64,000 bases of DNA from Undaria pinnatifida (taxonomy: Eukaryota; Sar; Phaeophyceae; Laminariales; Alariaceae): the NCBI GenBank assembly GCA_012845835.1, contig JABAKD010000019.1:10698844-10762843 (forward strand). The letters are read 5' to 3'. Numbering within the stretch: the stretch's first letter is position 1; every line of letters begins with the position of its first letter. The position numbers were made by a program, and so were the translations under genes. The notes beneath the pieces were generated by a model. It had not been told where the DNA came from, ran no database searches, and was given only the letters and a program-made list of their open reading frames with translations. Shown here in pieces: positions 63,096 to 64,000 of this stretch.

Positions 63096-64000
63096 GTAAG
63101 AAAACTCCCCCCAAGGTTGATGTGATACGAAAGTATCTACTTGGTTTACTTTCCCCTTCGGAGGTGGTTGGCTTGGATTGAAGTCCCAGGGATGCCGCAA
63201 CTGAAAACGCGGAACACAGGCGTTCCTACGAGCGATACCAGATACGATACTGTACAACAAAAAACATCTCTTGGAAACTAGAACAAGAAAAAATCATGTC
63301 ATAGCCACCGCGCCAAGTGACCTTGTAAGAAAAGACCGACCAGACCAAACGAGTTTATGAGTCATCCCACGCTATGGGGGTGCATGGGATTTTTCTGAAG
63401 TCTTAACATGAGGAGCTGAATACCTCACCCGGAACATGACATGACTTCGACGACAATCGTTCTCGTAACCCGACCAACGTTTTCTATGCGTCCGTCCTAA
63501 GACAAATGTGCTTGTAAAATTGTCATACTAACCGATAGTCCCACCATTGAGGAGCTCAACCGCTCAGGTGTACCTTTTTTTGGCTATTTTAGTGTAAGCT
63601 GTTCTGTGGCACATGCAACGATAGAGGTATACCTTTTTTTGGCGAAAAAAAAATATGAATGACGGGGCTTCTTAACCCAAACATCGTCGGAAAATAAGTA
63701 AATAATAGGCCATTTTTTTTAATGATTCTCGTTGTGCACCTAGGCCCATGAGACTATTCATCCGGTACAGTACACGTGACAGTTTTACTTTTCTCCAAAT
63801 CAGTTTTATGGGAGAGGTCTTAAGCTCCCAGATTGAGGAGTAGAGTTAGAAAAAAAAGTGGTGCTCCTCTATCGCAGCAAACGCGTCCTGTGGGATGACT
63901 TCTTTAGCTTATTGAGTGGAAGAGGCCATCCCTTCACAACATGAAAGAGATTGGGGTTCGCTCAGCAACAGGAATTGTATATAAGTATACACTTCTGGAA
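63096..64000 (+). other. SMC4: SMC4 intron 28, incomplete at window edge
   Basis: Begins GTAAGA. It contains GACGGGGCTTCTTAACCCAA-type family A sequence from 63,605. No Walker B coding sequence is present. Confidence 0.85.
63605..63880 (+). mobile_element. Family A TIR element, complete copy
   Basis: Left end GCAACGATAGAGGTATACCT; core GGGCTTCTTAACCCAAACAT and GAGACTATTCATCCGGTACA; TCTCCAAATCAGTTTTATGG; right end GTGGTGCTCCTCTATCGCAG. Best copy for defining the family, about 275 bp. Confidence 0.78.

Noticed and set aside
63096..64000. Search for the last SMC4 exon (Walker B, DEIDAALD)
   Set aside because: No frame in this stretch contains the motif. The sequence is intron with a family A element.

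Overview
The window reads as nuclear DNA of an intron-rich eukaryote, most likely a brown alga or related stramenopile (Ectocarpus-like). That assignment is an inference. It rests on one highly conserved gene split into many small exons by GT-AG introns full of C/G-rich simple repeats, and on a Copia-type gag/protease whose sequence resembles those I associate with brown-algal retrotransposons. No prokaryotic operon, rRNA or CRISPR structure is visible.

Layout. (1) 1-27,605 is gene-poor repeat territory. It holds degenerate tandem arrays (236-690, 5.2-5.9 kb, a 63-bp array at 8.85-9.4 kb, a ~230-bp satellite at 9.55-12.66 kb, a ~28-bp minisatellite at 24.5-25.5 kb), several small inverted-repeat element families, tRNA-like SINEs, and a Copia-type LTR element (14,346-21,987, minus strand). 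The LTR element keeps gag and protease remnants but lacks integrase, reverse transcriptase and RNase H. Its right LTR is split by a 1.3-kb inverted-repeat insertion made almost wholly of GGAAGCTTCC-type repeats. (2) 27,606-27,869 (minus) is a small single-pass membrane protein ORF, divergently arranged with (3) the one large gene, SMC4 (condensin ATPase core subunit), which runs from 28,343 to beyond the right edge. I traced 28 exons up to 63,095 that join in one frame: 4,011 nt, 1,337 codons, phases matching at every junction. They cover the N-terminal Walker A head, first coiled coil, hinge, second coiled coil, an acidic insert and the C-terminal signature motif. The Walker B exon(s) lie outside the window.

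The introns of SMC4 hold the same repeat families as the left flank. Two features stand out. Several exons have decayed partial copies of themselves within a few hundred bases (exons 5, 15, 17, 18, 23 and 26), one of which would act as an in-frame poison exon if spliced. Exon 3 sits alone between two ~165-bp inverted repeats, and a second, larger inverted pair brackets exons 2-4. I found no complete new system. These exon echoes and inverted-repeat-bracketed exons are the most unusual signals.
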